This document shows positions 1 through 9,128 of a stretch of DNA of 64,000 nt, in pieces. A program made the position numbers and the translations under genes. This stretch comes from Pandoraea pulmonicola. Its GTDB lineage: Bacteria; Pseudomonadota; Gammaproteobacteria; Burkholderiales; Burkholderiaceae. The stretch is from NCBI RefSeq assembly GCF_000815105.2, contig NZ_CP010310.2, positions 2,418,001-2,482,000 of the forward strand, read 5' to 3'. How positions within the stretch are numbered: the first letter of the stretch is position 1; each line of letters begins with the position of its first letter. The notes below the pieces were generated by a model that had not been told where the DNA came from, did no database searches, and saw nothing but the letters and a program-made list of their open reading frames with translations.

Positions 1-138
1 ATCGGCAATGGCGTCTCGCAAACGCGAGTAGACCTGATCGATCAGGACCGGCGTGCTCGCCAGCGGCGCGAGGGGCGCCAAAGGCTCGGAAGCCACCGGC
101 GACGCGGTGGAAAGGTCGGGGGACGCGGCGCTCGACAT
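1..138 (-). CDS. GntR-family transcriptional regulator, N-terminal fragment (cut by window edge)
   Basis: Only the first 46 codons lie in the window; the gene runs off the left edge. After a low-complexity Ala/Pro/Ser leader of about 30 residues comes VLIDQVYSRLRDAIAD, which matches the opening helix of GntR-family winged-helix domains (the usual pattern is QVyerLRdaI). The long leader before the HTH is not unusual in Burkholderiales GntR proteins. No effector domain is visible, so the subfamily (FadR, HutC and so on) cannot be told. The ribosome binding site before the ATG is weak, so the start may be further downstream. Confidence 0.6.
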   Translation of the reverse strand, partial: MSSAASPDLSTASPVASEPLAPLAPLASTPVLIDQVYSRLRDAIAD

Positions 139-250
139 GGTTAGCCGGCGGGGCGCCGGTTTTCGTGATATCTGGAATTCCGAATTCTACGCCGACGGGT
201 GGATGCCAGGGAGGTTTTTCCTGGAAGGCAATGAAATAGCGGGGGCGGGA

Positions 251-544
251 TTACTCGCTCGGGTCGAGCTCTGGTGGCGAAACCGAGGCGGCGCGTGCTG
301 GCATTTGGAGCAGGGCCTGCACGGTCGTGCGAGTGCGTTGCAGGCGGCGCGCGAGCGCCCAGGCGTCGGCCTCGCGCTCGAACAGGCCGACGAGCAGATG
401 ACCCTCGCCGGCGAAGCCGTCGGAGAACAGGCCGATATTCTTGGCGATCATCTCGCTCGCGCGCTCGACCGACACGGTGTACTGGCGCGGTGAGCGGTAC
501 TGATTGATGACGACGGCGAAGGCGCGGGAGAACGCGTCGGACAT
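251..544 (-). CDS. Conserved-looking small protein of unknown function (97 aa)
   Basis: The ATG at 544 is chosen because AGGAGG lies a few bases upstream; the longer open frame to 691 has an Arg-rich, implausible N-terminus. The protein starts MSDAFSRAFAVVINQY and is an alpha/beta-looking soluble chain with no signal peptide or membrane segment. The middle (FAGEGHLLVGLFEREADAWALARRLQ) looks like one strand-helix unit, reminiscent of SPOR-like or ferredoxin-like folds, but no family is recognised. The tail ends in a charged Pro/Glu/Asp stretch. Function unknown. Confidence 0.6.
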   Translation of the reverse strand: MSDAFSRAFAVVINQYRSPRQYTVSVERASEMIAKNIGLFSDGFAGEGHLLVGLFEREADAWALARRLQRTRTTVQALLQMPARAASVSPPELDPSE

Positions 545-950
545 GCGGGAGCCTCCTCTGACGGCATTTACATGGCGTTGCACTTCCGGTGATTGTAGGC
601 GATGCACAAGCGCATGTCGGGACAAAACGATGACGGTCCGCGCGCGGCCCGCACGTGCATAAAAAAGCCGCCGAGCGGGTCGGCGGCGCAACAGAGAGGG
701 TGACAGCGCAACCGGAGTTGCCGTAAATCAGCTTAGGCCCAGGCGATGACAGTGGCATGACCGTCGTGCGCAGCGATGGCGTCATCTGCCAGCGTTTTTC
801 GGGATGGTTCAGACAATCGTCGGCGACCGAAACGATCGATCGTGTCGGTCCGCAGGTATTTCGCAGGAATTTTTCGGAAAAGCCACCCATGGCGCGCAAC
901 GCGCGCCGGCGGCCATTCCGTTGTTCGACGTGCTCTGGAGCGCGTGCCGG
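545..950. other. Intergenic stretch without a supported gene
   Basis: No reading frame here has a convincing start, RBS and composition. The only structure seen is the minus-strand terminator hairpin near 661-687, which could end transcription coming from the small membrane-protein gene to its right. Confidence 0.5.
661..687 (-). terminator. Rho-independent terminator
   Basis: A perfect 8-bp stem (GCCGCCGA / TCGGCGGC) with a 5-nt loop is followed on the minus strand by six T residues. It lies about 260 bases past the stop of the two-TM small protein gene and just upstream of the 97-aa gene. Confidence 0.75.
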
Positions 951-1139
951 CTATACGAGCACGGGCAACGCCTCCACGACAAGCAGCGCGACGAGCGCTC
1001 CGACCATCGCCCCGACGGCACGCAGGCTGTAGCGCGTGGCGCGGGTGGTGACCGGGATACCGCCGACCAGTAGCGCACCGGCCACCGCCATCGGCAGGAA
1101 CAACGTCAGGTCGTAAAGATTGAAGTGGAATGTGGGCAT
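951..1139 (-). CDS. Small two-TM membrane protein (62 aa)
   Basis: The chain consists almost entirely of two hydrophobic segments (about residues 10-30 and 40-61) joined by a short basic loop (TTRATRYSLR), so it should be a hairpin in the inner membrane. GAGGAG stands at good spacing before the ATG. It resembles the 61-aa product encoded near 14.4 kb: both have a polar N-terminus, G-A-L/I-V-V-G motifs in the first helix, an Arg-containing loop, and end in VLAxLxxExxPxLx-type sequence. The two are probably paralogues. Function unknown. Confidence 0.65.
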   Translation of the reverse strand: MPTFHFNLYDLTLFLPMAVAGALLVGGIPVTTRATRYSLRAVGAMVGALVALLVVEALPVLV

Positions 1140-1242
1140 CTTTCTTGTCTCCTCGCCTGAATTGCCCTTCCACTATAGGACGGCGGCGAAGGATGCCCAA
1201 ATTTGGTGCTCTGCAGCATGTTGCGGCACGACCAACCGTGCG

Positions 1243-1449
1243 TCAGTCCTCCTGCCGCACGGCGTGCATCTTGCGCCGGGCATTCCACATGGCCATGTCC
1301 TTGCGCGTTGGTGTGCGACTGTTCGCGCTGATGCCTGCAGGCTGCGCATGGACCGACGTGGCGGCGGTGCCGGTGGCTTCGCTGCGCGCCTGCACCATCA
1401 TGACGAGCGTAAACAGCGAGGCGGCAAGCGCCAGCAGAATCAGCTTCAT
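1243..1449 (-). CDS. Small secreted or membrane-anchored protein (68 aa)
   Basis: The N-terminus MKLILLALAASLFTLVMMVQA reads as a signal peptide or single membrane anchor (one Lys, then about 18 hydrophobic residues, then A-R). The remaining 47 residues are polar and basic with no cysteine or recognisable motif. The RBS is a run of G before the ATG and not strong. No family recognised; it may be a short species-level gene. Confidence 0.45.
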   Translation of the reverse strand: MKLILLALAASLFTLVMMVQARSEATGTAATSVHAQPAGISANSRTPTRKDMAMWNARRKMHAVRQED

Positions 1450-1893
1450 AAAAAGGCCCCCGGGTGAATCTCTGGTATCTGATCGATGTTATGCGTCGTC
1501 ATCGTCCTGGCCGGTCTCGAAACGTCGACCGTGTCGGCGATGGCGCGATGCTTGTGTATTGCACTGCCGTTGGGACTGCACTACGTGTTGCGGGACTGTC
1601 TGGCCGGGCGGAGGTTCGCGCAGGCCCTCATGCGCGACGCATCATAGCCAGCGATTGTGACAACGCTGGGGTAAAAAGCACACGATGCGATGGCCGCAAC
1701 CCGTCCTGTAACGTATAGCGACGCGCTGCGCGAAAAGTTTAGAAATCGTGACAATTTTTTTGCATTTTGGCCGGCGGGGCGGCGCTGATACGCCTTCGCA
1801 TCAGGCGGTCACGAGATCGGTGGGCCGCGGGCCGCCTGCCCGAAGCATCGGAAAGGCGGCCTGTCCCTGGGGCAGGGCCGGATCAAGGCTGAG
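1450..1893. other. Intergenic stretch of about 440 bases
   Basis: No coding frame is supported. It holds a T-rich patch near 1755-1770. Near 1830-1861 there is an 8-bp inverted repeat (GGCCGCCT / AGGCGGCC, 16-nt loop) just beyond the stop of the holin-like gene; it could help end the chitinase operon, but no T-run follows. Confidence 0.4.
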
Positions 1894-2103
1894 TCAGGGC
1901 TGAGGGGAGGCGTCGTCGGCGCTGGCGTTGGTGACGCGCCGCCGGGCGTTCTCCGGCAGCGCGATGGCCGCCAGCGAGGCCAGTGCCGCACCGATCTGCG
2001 CGATCTCGTGCATCATGTCCGGCGCCGTGCCGAGCGCGACGGCCAGTCCGGTGATGCCCGCCCACGTCGACGGCTCGAGCAGGCGCGAGAGGAGAAAGCT
2101 CAT
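1894..2103 (-). CDS. Holin-like small membrane protein (69 aa)
   Basis: The protein opens MSFLLSRLLEPSTWAGITGL and has two short hydrophobic segments (about residues 13-28 and 34-50), the second closing in IALPENARRR, followed by a polar tail. The LLEPSTWAG opening and the ALPE ending before a basic tail are typical of small two-helix phage-type holins. Its ATG overlaps the chitinase stop codon (ATGA), so the two are translationally coupled. By analogy with holin-dependent (type 10) export of chitinases and Tc toxins in Serratia and Yersinia, it probably makes the inner-membrane pore that releases the chitinase. No endolysin or spanin gene is adjacent. Confidence 0.65.
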   Translation of the reverse strand: MSFLLSRLLEPSTWAGITGLAVALGTAPDMMHEIAQIGAALASLAAIALPENARRRVTNASADDASPQP

Positions 2104-3680
2104 GATGCATCCCCCGGCGCCGTGTCGAGCGTGGTGCTGCCGCTGAAATAGAAGCCCGACATATCGATGTTGGAGACGCTCGCGCGTTGTCCCAGTCCTT
2201 CGTGCGCCGCGTTGGCGAGCATCCCGTTGTCCTGGTCGATCGTCCAGGTGAACAGGCCGCCCAGGCCGTTGCGACGGACGTACTCCCCCTTCGCGCGCAC
2301 GGTGCGCGGTGTGTCCAGCGACATGAACAGGCCGCTCGACGGCTGGTACAGGAAGTCGGCGTCCGCGATCGGGTCAGTGTACAGAACGAAGCCGTTGCGC
2401 GTCGCACCGCCTTCCAGGTCGAGGTAGTTGCACAGGACGTCGTAGTACTCCGTGCAGCCCGACTCGAAGGTGCCGGCCGTGATGCCGTCCCCCGGGGCGT
2501 ACGTGCCGGCGAGCGGCGACACCCGCGCGATCTGCGCCTGGCAGGCGTTGCGCGAGTACGCCGCATATCCGATATGCACCTTGGCGAGCGGCACGCCAGC
2601 CTGGCGCAGCCAGTTGACTGCACGATCGATGGAGAAGCCGCCCGCCGCGGTCGGATCAGTGTCGTGCAGATTGGTGTGATGGCCGAGCGCCGGCGCCCAC
2701 GGTGTGCCGAAGAAGTCGTAGGTCATCAGATTGATGCGCGAAACGCCTGCCGCAAGCAGTCCCGGCAAGTTCGCTTTCTCCATGGCGGCGACACTTGCCG
2801 GCGCCGCAATCGAGATCTCGACGTCCTTGCGGCCAGCCGCAGCGAGCGCCTTCTTCAGATTGCCCACGAGCGCCGCGTAGTTCGGACCGTCCGAGTCGTC
2901 GTAGACGTTCCCGGTGTCGCCGGGCGAACCCGGGTATTCCCAGTCGAGGTTGACTTCGCGGAACATGGGGAAGCGCTTGAACAGGTCGACGACGCTCGCA
3001 CAGAATGTCCTGCGCCGCGAGGCGCTTGCCGCCATGTCGTGGAACGCTTGACTCATCGTCCATCCGCCAATGGAGAGCGCGAGCTTGAGCGCCGGATTCT
3101 TCGCGTGCAGCAGCCGCAGCCCGCCGAGCACGCCTTGCGCACGCGACTGCTGGAACATCGGCAGCACGTCGTTGCTGACCCAGCCGGAAAAGCCGCAGTT
3201 GCGATACGAGAGCACATCCCCCCAACTGTCGACGAAGGTCGCCTGATCGGCATGGCGGGAAAAATCGGCGGCGGCGCGCGCGATCGTCTGCGCCTTCTCG
3301 CCCTGATCGCCGACGATGCCCGCAAAGCCGACGATCAGCCGGTCGTACGCGAACGGGTCGAGCAACATGAGATCGACGCCGCGTCCTGCGTCGTCGTTGT
3401 TGAAGTCACCGTCGAGCCGTCCGTCGTATTGCGACCAGTCGGTGTAATAGCCGGAGACCTCGAAGGCGTTCTTTGCGTAGCGGTTATAGACACGGCGCGC
3501 CATGCGGGCGGATGTGTACGAGAGTTGCGTCGTGCTAGTGGCGGGATCGAAGCCGTTTTGCGCGTATGTCGTCTGGGTGGCGCCGTCTTGGGGATCGACG
3601 GAATAAACGAGCTCGCTCTGCGCGGTGGTGTCGGTGAGGGTAGCCGCGTTCGGGCGGCCGGACATCGTGGTGTCGGACAT
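2100..3680 (-). CDS. GH18 chitinase without signal peptide
   Basis: 526 residues, starting MSDTTMSGRP with AGGAG upstream. It is a glycoside hydrolase family 18 protein: SIGGW near residues 203-207, the active-site strand FREVNLDWEYPG near 240-251 with catalytic Glu248 and Asp246, and MTYDFFG near 319-325. In the usual DxxDxDxE signature the first two Asp are replaced (Arg241, Asn244). No Sec or Tat signal is present and there is no chitin-binding module. The N-terminal 70 residues precede the catalytic barrel and resemble, in my reading, chitinases tied to Tc insecticidal toxins. It sits between the two-domain regulator (84 bases upstream) and the overlapping holin-like gene, so holin-assisted release is the likely export route. 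Confidence 0.85.
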   Translation of the reverse strand: MSDTTMSGRPNAATLTDTTAQSELVYSVDPQDGATQTTYAQNGFDPATSTTQLSYTSARMARRVYNRYAKNAFEVSGYYTDWSQYDGRLDGDFNNDDAGRGVDLMLLDPFAYDRLIVGFAGIVGDQGEKAQTIARAAADFSRHADQATFVDSWGDVLSYRNCGFSGWVSNDVLPMFQQSRAQGVLGGLRLLHAKNPALKLALSIGGWTMSQAFHDMAASASRRRTFCASVVDLFKRFPMFREVNLDWEYPGSPGDTGNVYDDSDGPNYAALVGNLKKALAAAGRKDVEISIAAPASVAAMEKANLPGLLAAGVSRINLMTYDFFGTPWAPALGHHTNLHDTDPTAAGGFSIDRAVNWLRQAGVPLAKVHIGYAAYSRNACQAQIARVSPLAGTYAPGDGITAGTFESGCTEYYDVLCNYLDLEGGATRNGFVLYTDPIADADFLYQPSSGLFMSLDTPRTVRAKGEYVRRNGLGGLFTWTIDQDNGMLANAAHEGLGQRASVSNIDMSGFYFSGSTTLDTAPGDAS

Positions 3681-3764
3681 GGCATGACTCCTGAAAGTGA
3701 GTGGATCGTCGCCGTTGCGGCATCGGGACGGATGCGGCTTCGGCACGATCAGCGTCGCGGCCCT

Positions 3765-4640
3765 TCAACGCGCCCACCAGCGCAAACGACGTGTCAGGGA
3801 CGTCAGCCACGCCATCGGTGCGAACCGGCGAGCGCGCAGCCAGACGACGGTGGATGGCATGCGCGTGGCAGCGGCGGGCGCGTCGTCACAGGGTGCGAAG
3901 CGGTAGCCGCGGCGAGGCGCCGTGACGATGTGGCGGTGCAGGCCGAGCGGGATCAGCTTGCGGCGCAGGCGCGACACGACCTGCATGAGGTTCGTATCGT
4001 CCTGGTCGGGGCGATCGGGCCACAGCAGGGCGATAAGCGTACGTTTGTCATGCACCACACCCGGCGGCGAGTGCAGCGCACACCACAATCGATACTCGAT
4101 CTGCGGGATATGCACGGTAATGCCGTGACGGCGCACCTCGCCGTGACCGTCGCGCGCCACGCGATGCTGCAACGCGTGGTCGTGCGAAGCGGTTGCGATG
4201 GCGCTGCCGTCGCTCAAGTCGTCGTGCGAGCCTTTGCGCAAGCCGTCGCCCGACGGTGCGGCCCACGGGGAGCGTCCTGCGGAGGGCGCCGAAGGTGACG
4301 AGTCTGGCAAAGGTGTCGATGACGCCGGCGGTCGTTCATCGTCCGTCGGTGCGTCGAAGCGGTAGCCGACGCGCGCGACGGTCACGATGGCGCGCTGCAA
4401 GCCAAGCGGCGCAAGCGAGCGGCGCAGGCGCGAAACGAGTTGCACGAGCGCGGCGTCCTCCATCCATTGCGCGCGGCGTCCCCAGAGCGCCTCCATCAGC
4501 GCGCGCTTGTCGAGTGCGGTGCCGGCGCGCGCCCAGAGCAGCATCAGCAGACGCTTTTCCTGTTCCGACAGCCGTGCGGCGACGCCGTCGCGTTGCACGA
4601 GATTGGTGACTTCGTCGAGATCGAACGGTGACATCGGCAT
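3765..4640 (-). CDS. Transcriptional regulator with two OmpR/ToxR-type winged-helix domains
   Basis: 291 residues; the ATG at 4640 has AAGGAG upstream. Two DNA-binding wHTH domains of Trans_reg_C type are visible, at about residues 12-97 and 166-250. Each has the recognition-helix pattern VSRLRRxLxPLGL and the wing motif GYRF. A Ser/Pro-rich linker joins them. There is no receiver domain and no clear membrane span; the C-terminal 25 residues are Trp/Arg-rich and could form an amphipathic helix. It lies directly upstream of the chitinase on the same strand and probably controls that unit. How it senses a signal is not visible. Confidence 0.75.
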   Translation of the reverse strand: MPMSPFDLDEVTNLVQRDGVAARLSEQEKRLLMLLWARAGTALDKRALMEALWGRRAQWMEDAALVQLVSRLRRSLAPLGLQRAIVTVARVGYRFDAPTDDERPPASSTPLPDSSPSAPSAGRSPWAAPSGDGLRKGSHDDLSDGSAIATASHDHALQHRVARDGHGEVRRHGITVHIPQIEYRLWCALHSPPGVVHDKRTLIALLWPDRPDQDDTNLMQVVSRLRRKLIPLGLHRHIVTAPRRGYRFAPCDDAPAAATRMPSTVVWLRARRFAPMAWLTSLTRRLRWWAR

Positions 4641-4923
4641 GACGCGCTCCTTGTAGCGAATGCGGGACGCCCACCGTAGCCACGCGTGTTGGCCTGTCAC
4701 AAGGCGACAAGCGCGCCAAAGGTGCCTGCGTGCCGTGGCGCCTTCGCCGGGCGCCGTGGACGTCCGGATGGCATGCGTCAGTGCGTTGTGTGCATCGAGT
4801 GCCTAGGCGATGTCACGCGCCGTCGTGCGAGGTAAGATAGGCGCCATATACCGCCATCTGCCGCCAACGTAGGTTGCGGCAAGGCACTGACGCCTGACCT
4901 CTCGAACCCTCCCGGATTTCGTC

Positions 4924-5778
4924 ATGCTCGAACTCATTTCCGAACACCGCTGTTTCGGCGGTGCGCAACGTTTCTATCGTCACGATTCGACGGCCATCGG
5001 CCTGCCGATGCGCTTCTCGGTGTTCCTTCCCCCGCAGGCGCGCGACGGACGTGCGGTGCCCGCGCTGTTCTATCTCGCCGGGCTCACGTGTACGGAAGAG
5101 ACGTTCATGATCAAGGGCGGCGCGCAGTGGCTGGCCGCCGAACATGGCGTGGCGCTGATCACGCCGGACACCAGCCCGCGAGGGGCCGGTGTGCCCGGCG
5201 AGAGCGACGCATGGGATTTCGGTGTGGGGGCGGGCTTCTACCTCGATGCCACGCAGGCACCGTGGTCGACGCATTACCGCATGTACAGCTACATCGTCGA
5301 CGAACTCTACGCGCTCGTGACGCAGACGCTACCGATCGACGCGCAACGCATCGGCATCTTTGGCCACTCGATGGGCGGTCATGGCGCGCTGACGCTGGCC
5401 CTGCGCAATCCTGACAAATTCCGATCGGTGTCGGCGTTCGCGCCGATCGCGGCGCCGATGCAGTGCCCGTGGGGCGAGAAGGCGTTCACGGGATATCTCG
5501 GCGCCGATCGCGAGACGTGGCGCCAGTACGATGCGAGCGAGCTGATCGCGCGGGCGGGGCAGGTCGTGTTTCCGGGCGGCATCCTGATCGATCAGGGGTT
5601 GAACGACGCGTTCCTCGAGGCGCAACTGCACCCGCACATCTTCGAGCACGCCTGCCGGGAAGCGGGGCAACCGCTCAACCTGCGCCGTCATGACGGTTAC
5701 GACCACGGCTACTACTTCATCCAGACGTTCATGGCGGACCATCTGTCGCATCACGCCGAACATCTGCGCGCGTACTGA
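4924..5778 (+). CDS. fghA: S-formylglutathione hydrolase
   Basis: This cytoplasmic alpha/beta-hydrolase of the glutathione-dependent formaldehyde detoxification route splits S-formylglutathione into formate and glutathione. The 284 residues match the family length. The nucleophile elbow GHSMGG (Ser149) and probable acid and base Asp223 (in DQGLND) and His261 (in YDHGYY) are all present, as is the family motif LAGLTCTEE near residue 51. The partner formaldehyde dehydrogenase (adhC/frmA) is not adjacent. The start is divergent from the dual-wHTH regulator, with about 280 bases between them. The gene appears monocistronic and is followed by convergent pdxY. Confidence 0.92.
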   Translation: MLELISEHRCFGGAQRFYRHDSTAIGLPMRFSVFLPPQARDGRAVPALFYLAGLTCTEETFMIKGGAQWLAAEHGVALITPDTSPRGAGVPGESDAWDFGVGAGFYLDATQAPWSTHYRMYSYIVDELYALVTQTLPIDAQRIGIFGHSMGGHGALTLALRNPDKFRSVSAFAPIAAPMQCPWGEKAFTGYLGADRETWRQYDASELIARAGQVVFPGGILIDQGLNDAFLEAQLHPHIFEHACREAGQPLNLRRHDGYDHGYYFIQTFMADHLSHHAEHLRAY

Positions 5779-5808
5779 CCCGCCCGACCTTTGCGCTGCG
5801 GGACGACG

Positions 5809-6669
5809 TCAGACCGCACGCGCGTCGTAGCGGCGCGACGGCGTGACGATCTCATCCTGTGCGCGCACGATTTCCAGCTCGTATCGACCTGCCAGGTGCG
5901 TGATGCGCAATACGGCGTCGACGGCTGCGAGCGTGTGTTCGAACGCGGCGCGGATCGTATCGCCCTTGAGCAGCCGCGCGAGAAATACGCCTGACGTCAG
6001 GTCGCCCACGCCCACGGGCTGGCGTGCGAACGGGTAGAGCGGACGCGAGCCGTGCCACGCCTCGTCGTTCGTCACCACGAGCATGTCGAAGCGATCCGCC
6101 GGCTTGCCCGAAAACTCCAGATGCTTGACGAGCACCACCTTGGGACCGCGCGCGAGCAGGGCGCGGCAGGCGACGAGGGCGTCGTCGAACGTATGGATCG
6201 GATGCTGCGCGAGCTTCTCGAGTTCGAGGTGATTCGGCGCCATGATGTCGGCGACCTCGGGCATGTGGTCGACGAGGTATTGCTCGATGCCCGGCTTCAC
6301 CTGGCATCCTTTCTCGGGATGTCCCATCACCGGATCGCAAAGATAGAGGGCGGCGGGGTTGGCCTGCTTGACGCGCTGCACGGCCGCGAGCACGAAGCCC
6401 GCCTGCTCGGGCGCGCCGAGATAGCCTGAGAGCACGGCGTCGCAATGACCGAGCTCGCCGATGTCGGCAATGCCGTCCACGAGACGCAGGATTTCGTCGC
6501 TGGGCAACGCCTGCCCGGTCCACTTGCCGTATTGCGTATGGTTCGAGAACTGTACGGTGTTGATCGGCCAGACGTTGACGCCGAGACGGCGCATCGGGAA
6601 TTCGGCGGCGCTGTTGCCCGCATGGCCGAATACCACATGCGACTGGATGCTGAGGATGTTCTTCATCAT
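5809..6669 (-). CDS. pdxY: Pyridoxal kinase PdxY
   Basis: An ATP-dependent kinase of the ribokinase fold that phosphorylates pyridoxal to PLP (B6 salvage). The N-terminus [19 protein letters not shown] carries the substrate-binding Ser and the PdxY-specific pattern. The P-loop-like anion-hole region [10 protein letters not shown] near residue 222 holds the catalytic Asp. DPVMGH and PNHLELE are also family landmarks. The 286-residue length is normal. Two adjacent ATG codons compete for the start; the first is given. The gene is convergent with fghA, 30 bases apart. Confidence 0.93.
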   Translation of the reverse strand: MMKNILSIQSHVVFGHAGNSAAEFPMRRLGVNVWPINTVQFSNHTQYGKWTGQALPSDEILRLVDGIADIGELGHCDAVLSGYLGAPEQAGFVLAAVQRVKQANPAALYLCDPVMGHPEKGCQVKPGIEQYLVDHMPEVADIMAPNHLELEKLAQHPIHTFDDALVACRALLARGPKVVLVKHLEFSGKPADRFDMLVVTNDEAWHGSRPLYPFARQPVGVGDLTSGVFLARLLKGDTIRAAFEHTLAAVDAVLRITHLAGRYELEIVRAQDEIVTPSRRYDARAV

Positions 6670-6846
6670 GACGAGAGGGGGGCAAAGGTCGACGCCCGCG
6701 AGCGGCGCGTCCCTGTCCGAAGACGAGGTCGCGCCGTGCGCGGGCGTCGCGTGACGGTCCGGCGGGAACGCTCGGTGCCGGAGCCGGGGGGCGATCTGGA
6801 TCGCGCCACCGCCTCCGACGCCCGTAGCGCTCCCGAGGTCCGTCGG

Positions 6847-8943
6847 TTACTTCTTGGCCGAGATGATCGCGTCGGCCACGTTCCTCGGGGCTTCGGCGTA
6901 CTGCTTGAATTCCATGGTGTACGTGGCGCGGCCCTGGGTGAGCGAGCGCAGCGACGTCGAGTAGCCGAACATTTCCGAGAGCGGCACTTCGGCGCGCACG
7001 ATCTTGCCGCCGCCGACGATGTCGTCCATGCCCTGCATGATGCCGCGCCGCCCCGAGAGATCGCCCATCACGTTGCCCATGAACTCTTCGGGCGTCTCGA
7101 CTTCCACGGCCATCATCGGCTCGAGCAGCACCGGCTCGGCGCGGCGCATGGCTTCCTTGAACGCCATCGAGCCGGCCATGCGGAACGCGTTTTCGTTCGA
7201 GTCCACGTCGTGGTACGAACCGAACGTGAGCGTGACCTTCACGTTGACGACCGGGTAGCCCGCGACCACGCCGCTATTGAGCGTCTCGCGAATGCCCTTG
7301 TCCACGGCCGGGATGTATTCGCGCGGCACCACGCCGCCCTTGATCGCATCGACGAATTCGTACGGTTTTTCCGAGTCCGGTTCTAGCGTGATCACCACGT
7401 CGCCGTACTGACCGCGTCCGCCCGATTGCTTGACGAACTTGCCCTGCACGTCCTCGACTTTCTTGCGCACCGTCTCGCGATAGGCCACTTGCGGCTTGCC
7501 GACGGTCGCCTCCACGCCGAACTCGCGGCGCATGCGATCGACGAGAATTTCCAGGTGCAGCTCGCCCATGCCGGAGATGATGGTCTGGCCGGACTCTTCA
7601 TCGGTCTGCACGCGGAACGACGGGTCTTCCTGCGCCAGCCGATTGAGCGCGAGGCCCATCTTTTCCTGATCGCCCTTCGTCTTCGGTTCGACCGCCTGCG
7701 AGATCACCGGCTCCGGAAACTCCATCTTTTCCAGGACGATGACGTTGGCCGGATCGCACAGCGTGTCGCCGGTGGTGGCTTCTTTCAGGCCGACGGCCGC
7801 CGCGATGTCGCCCGCGCGCACTTCCTTGATTTCCTGACGCGTGTTCGCATGCATCTGCAGAATGCGACCGAGGCGTTCCTTCTTGCCCTTGAGCGGGTTG
7901 AGCACGGTGCCCCCCGACTCGATCACGCCGGAGTAGACGCGGAAGAAGATCAGTTGACCGACGAACGGGTCGGTCATGATCTTGAAGGCGAGGGCGGAGA
8001 ACGGTTCGTCGTCGGACGGATGACGCTCGATTTCCTTGTCGTCCTCGTCGTGACCGGCAATGGCGGGCACGTCCACCGGCGAGGGCAGGTAATCGATCAC
8101 GGCGTCGAGCATGGCCTGCACGCCCTTGTTCTTGAACGCGGTACCACACAGCATGGGCACGATCTCGCCCGCCACGGTGCGCTTGCGCAGGCCTTCCTTG
8201 ATCTCCTCTTCGGTGAGCGTGTCGCCGCCGAGATACTTCTCGAGCAGCGCTTCGTCGGCCTCGGCCGCCGCCTCGATCATCTTCTCGTGCCACTCCTGCG
8301 CCGTGTCCTTGAGGTTGGCCGGAATGTCGACGTACTCGAACTTCACGCCCTTGGACTCCTCGTCCCAGACGATGCCCTTCATCTTCACGAGGTCGACCAC
8401 GCCCTGGAAGTTATCCTCGGCGCCGATGGGAATCTGGATCGGCACGGCGTTGCCGCGCAGCCGTTCGTGAATCTGCTTGTGCACGCGGAAGAAGTCGGCG
8501 CCCACGCGGTCCATCTTGTTGACGAACGCGATGCGCGGCACCTTGTACTTGTTGGCCTGCCGCCAGACGGTCTCCGACTGCGGCTGCACACCGCCCACCG
8601 AGTCGTAGACCATGCACGCGCCGTCGAGCACGCGCATCGAACGCTCGACTTCGATCGTGAAGTCGACGTGACCCGGCGTGTCGATGATGTTGATGCGATG
8701 TTCGGGATAGTTGCCGGCCATGCCGCGCCAGAAGCAGGTGGTCGCGGCCGACGTGATCGTGATGCCGCGCTCTTGTTCCTGCTCCATCCAGTCCATGGTG
8801 GCAGCGCCTTCATGAACTTCGCCCAGCTTGTGGTTGACGCCGGTGTAGAACAGGATCCGTTCGGTCGTCGTCGTTTTGCCAGCGTCGATGTGAGCACTGA
8901 TGCCAATGTTTCGGTAGCGCTCGATAGGGGTCTTTCGGGCCAC
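6847..8943 (-). CDS. fusA: Elongation factor G (stand-alone copy)
   Basis: A translocation GTPase of about 698 residues. The start is a GTG at 8943 with AGAGGTG upstream, giving the normal EF-G N-terminus [18 protein letters not shown]; the open frame continues further upstream but with non-coding composition. Visible G-motifs are AHIDAGKTT (P-loop), DTPGHVDF, and NKMDR. Domains II-V follow in order to the end. The neighbours are a chemoreceptor and pdxY, not rpsL-rpsG-tuf, so this is probably a second EF-G of the kind many Burkholderiales carry beside the one in the str operon. Whether it acts in elongation or recycling cannot be told here. Confidence 0.93.
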   Translation of the reverse strand: MARKTPIERYRNIGISAHIDAGKTTTTERILFYTGVNHKLGEVHEGAATMDWMEQEQERGITITSAATTCFWRGMAGNYPEHRINIIDTPGHVDFTIEVERSMRVLDGACMVYDSVGGVQPQSETVWRQANKYKVPRIAFVNKMDRVGADFFRVHKQIHERLRGNAVPIQIPIGAEDNFQGVVDLVKMKGIVWDEESKGVKFEYVDIPANLKDTAQEWHEKMIEAAAEADEALLEKYLGGDTLTEEEIKEGLRKRTVAGEIVPMLCGTAFKNKGVQAMLDAVIDYLPSPVDVPAIAGHDEDDKEIERHPSDDEPFSALAFKIMTDPFVGQLIFFRVYSGVIESGGTVLNPLKGKKERLGRILQMHANTRQEIKEVRAGDIAAAVGLKEATTGDTLCDPANVIVLEKMEFPEPVISQAVEPKTKGDQEKMGLALNRLAQEDPSFRVQTDEESGQTIISGMGELHLEILVDRMRREFGVEATVGKPQVAYRETVRKKVEDVQGKFVKQSGGRGQYGDVVITLEPDSEKPYEFVDAIKGGVVPREYIPAVDKGIRETLNSGVVAGYPVVNVKVTLTFGSYHDVDSNENAFRMAGSMAFKEAMRRAEPVLLEPMMAVEVETPEEFMGNVMGDLSGRRGIMQGMDDIVGGGKIVRAEVPLSEMFGYSTSLRSLTQGRATYTMEFKQYAEAPRNVADAIISAKK

Positions 8944-9128
8944 AGTACACCTCTTTTCCAGACGGTGGGGAAAAAGCATAGCAGCAGCCATGATACTCCA
9001 ATGTTGCAATGCCGCGCTGACCGCGACATTGCCTGAAGGCCAGCAGCCACGGGGTTTTCGGCGGAGGGCGGCGGCATCGTGCGGGCCGCCGGCGCGCGGG
9101 CGCCGACGTACGGGGGCCCGTGCCGATG

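Noticed and set aside
1894..3680. Prophage remnant suggested by the holin-like gene
   Set aside because: No capsid, tail, integrase, endolysin or phage regulator genes are near it; pairing with a chitinase fits a secretion role better.
2187..4298. A 703-residue open frame on the plus strand
   Set aside because: It lies opposite the chitinase and the dual-wHTH regulator, which have clear domain motifs. It is Arg/Val/Ala/His-rich with no motif, a typical GC-rich shadow.
7426..9036. A 536-residue plus-strand frame opposite fusA
   Set aside because: His/Asp/Leu-rich shadow of EF-G.
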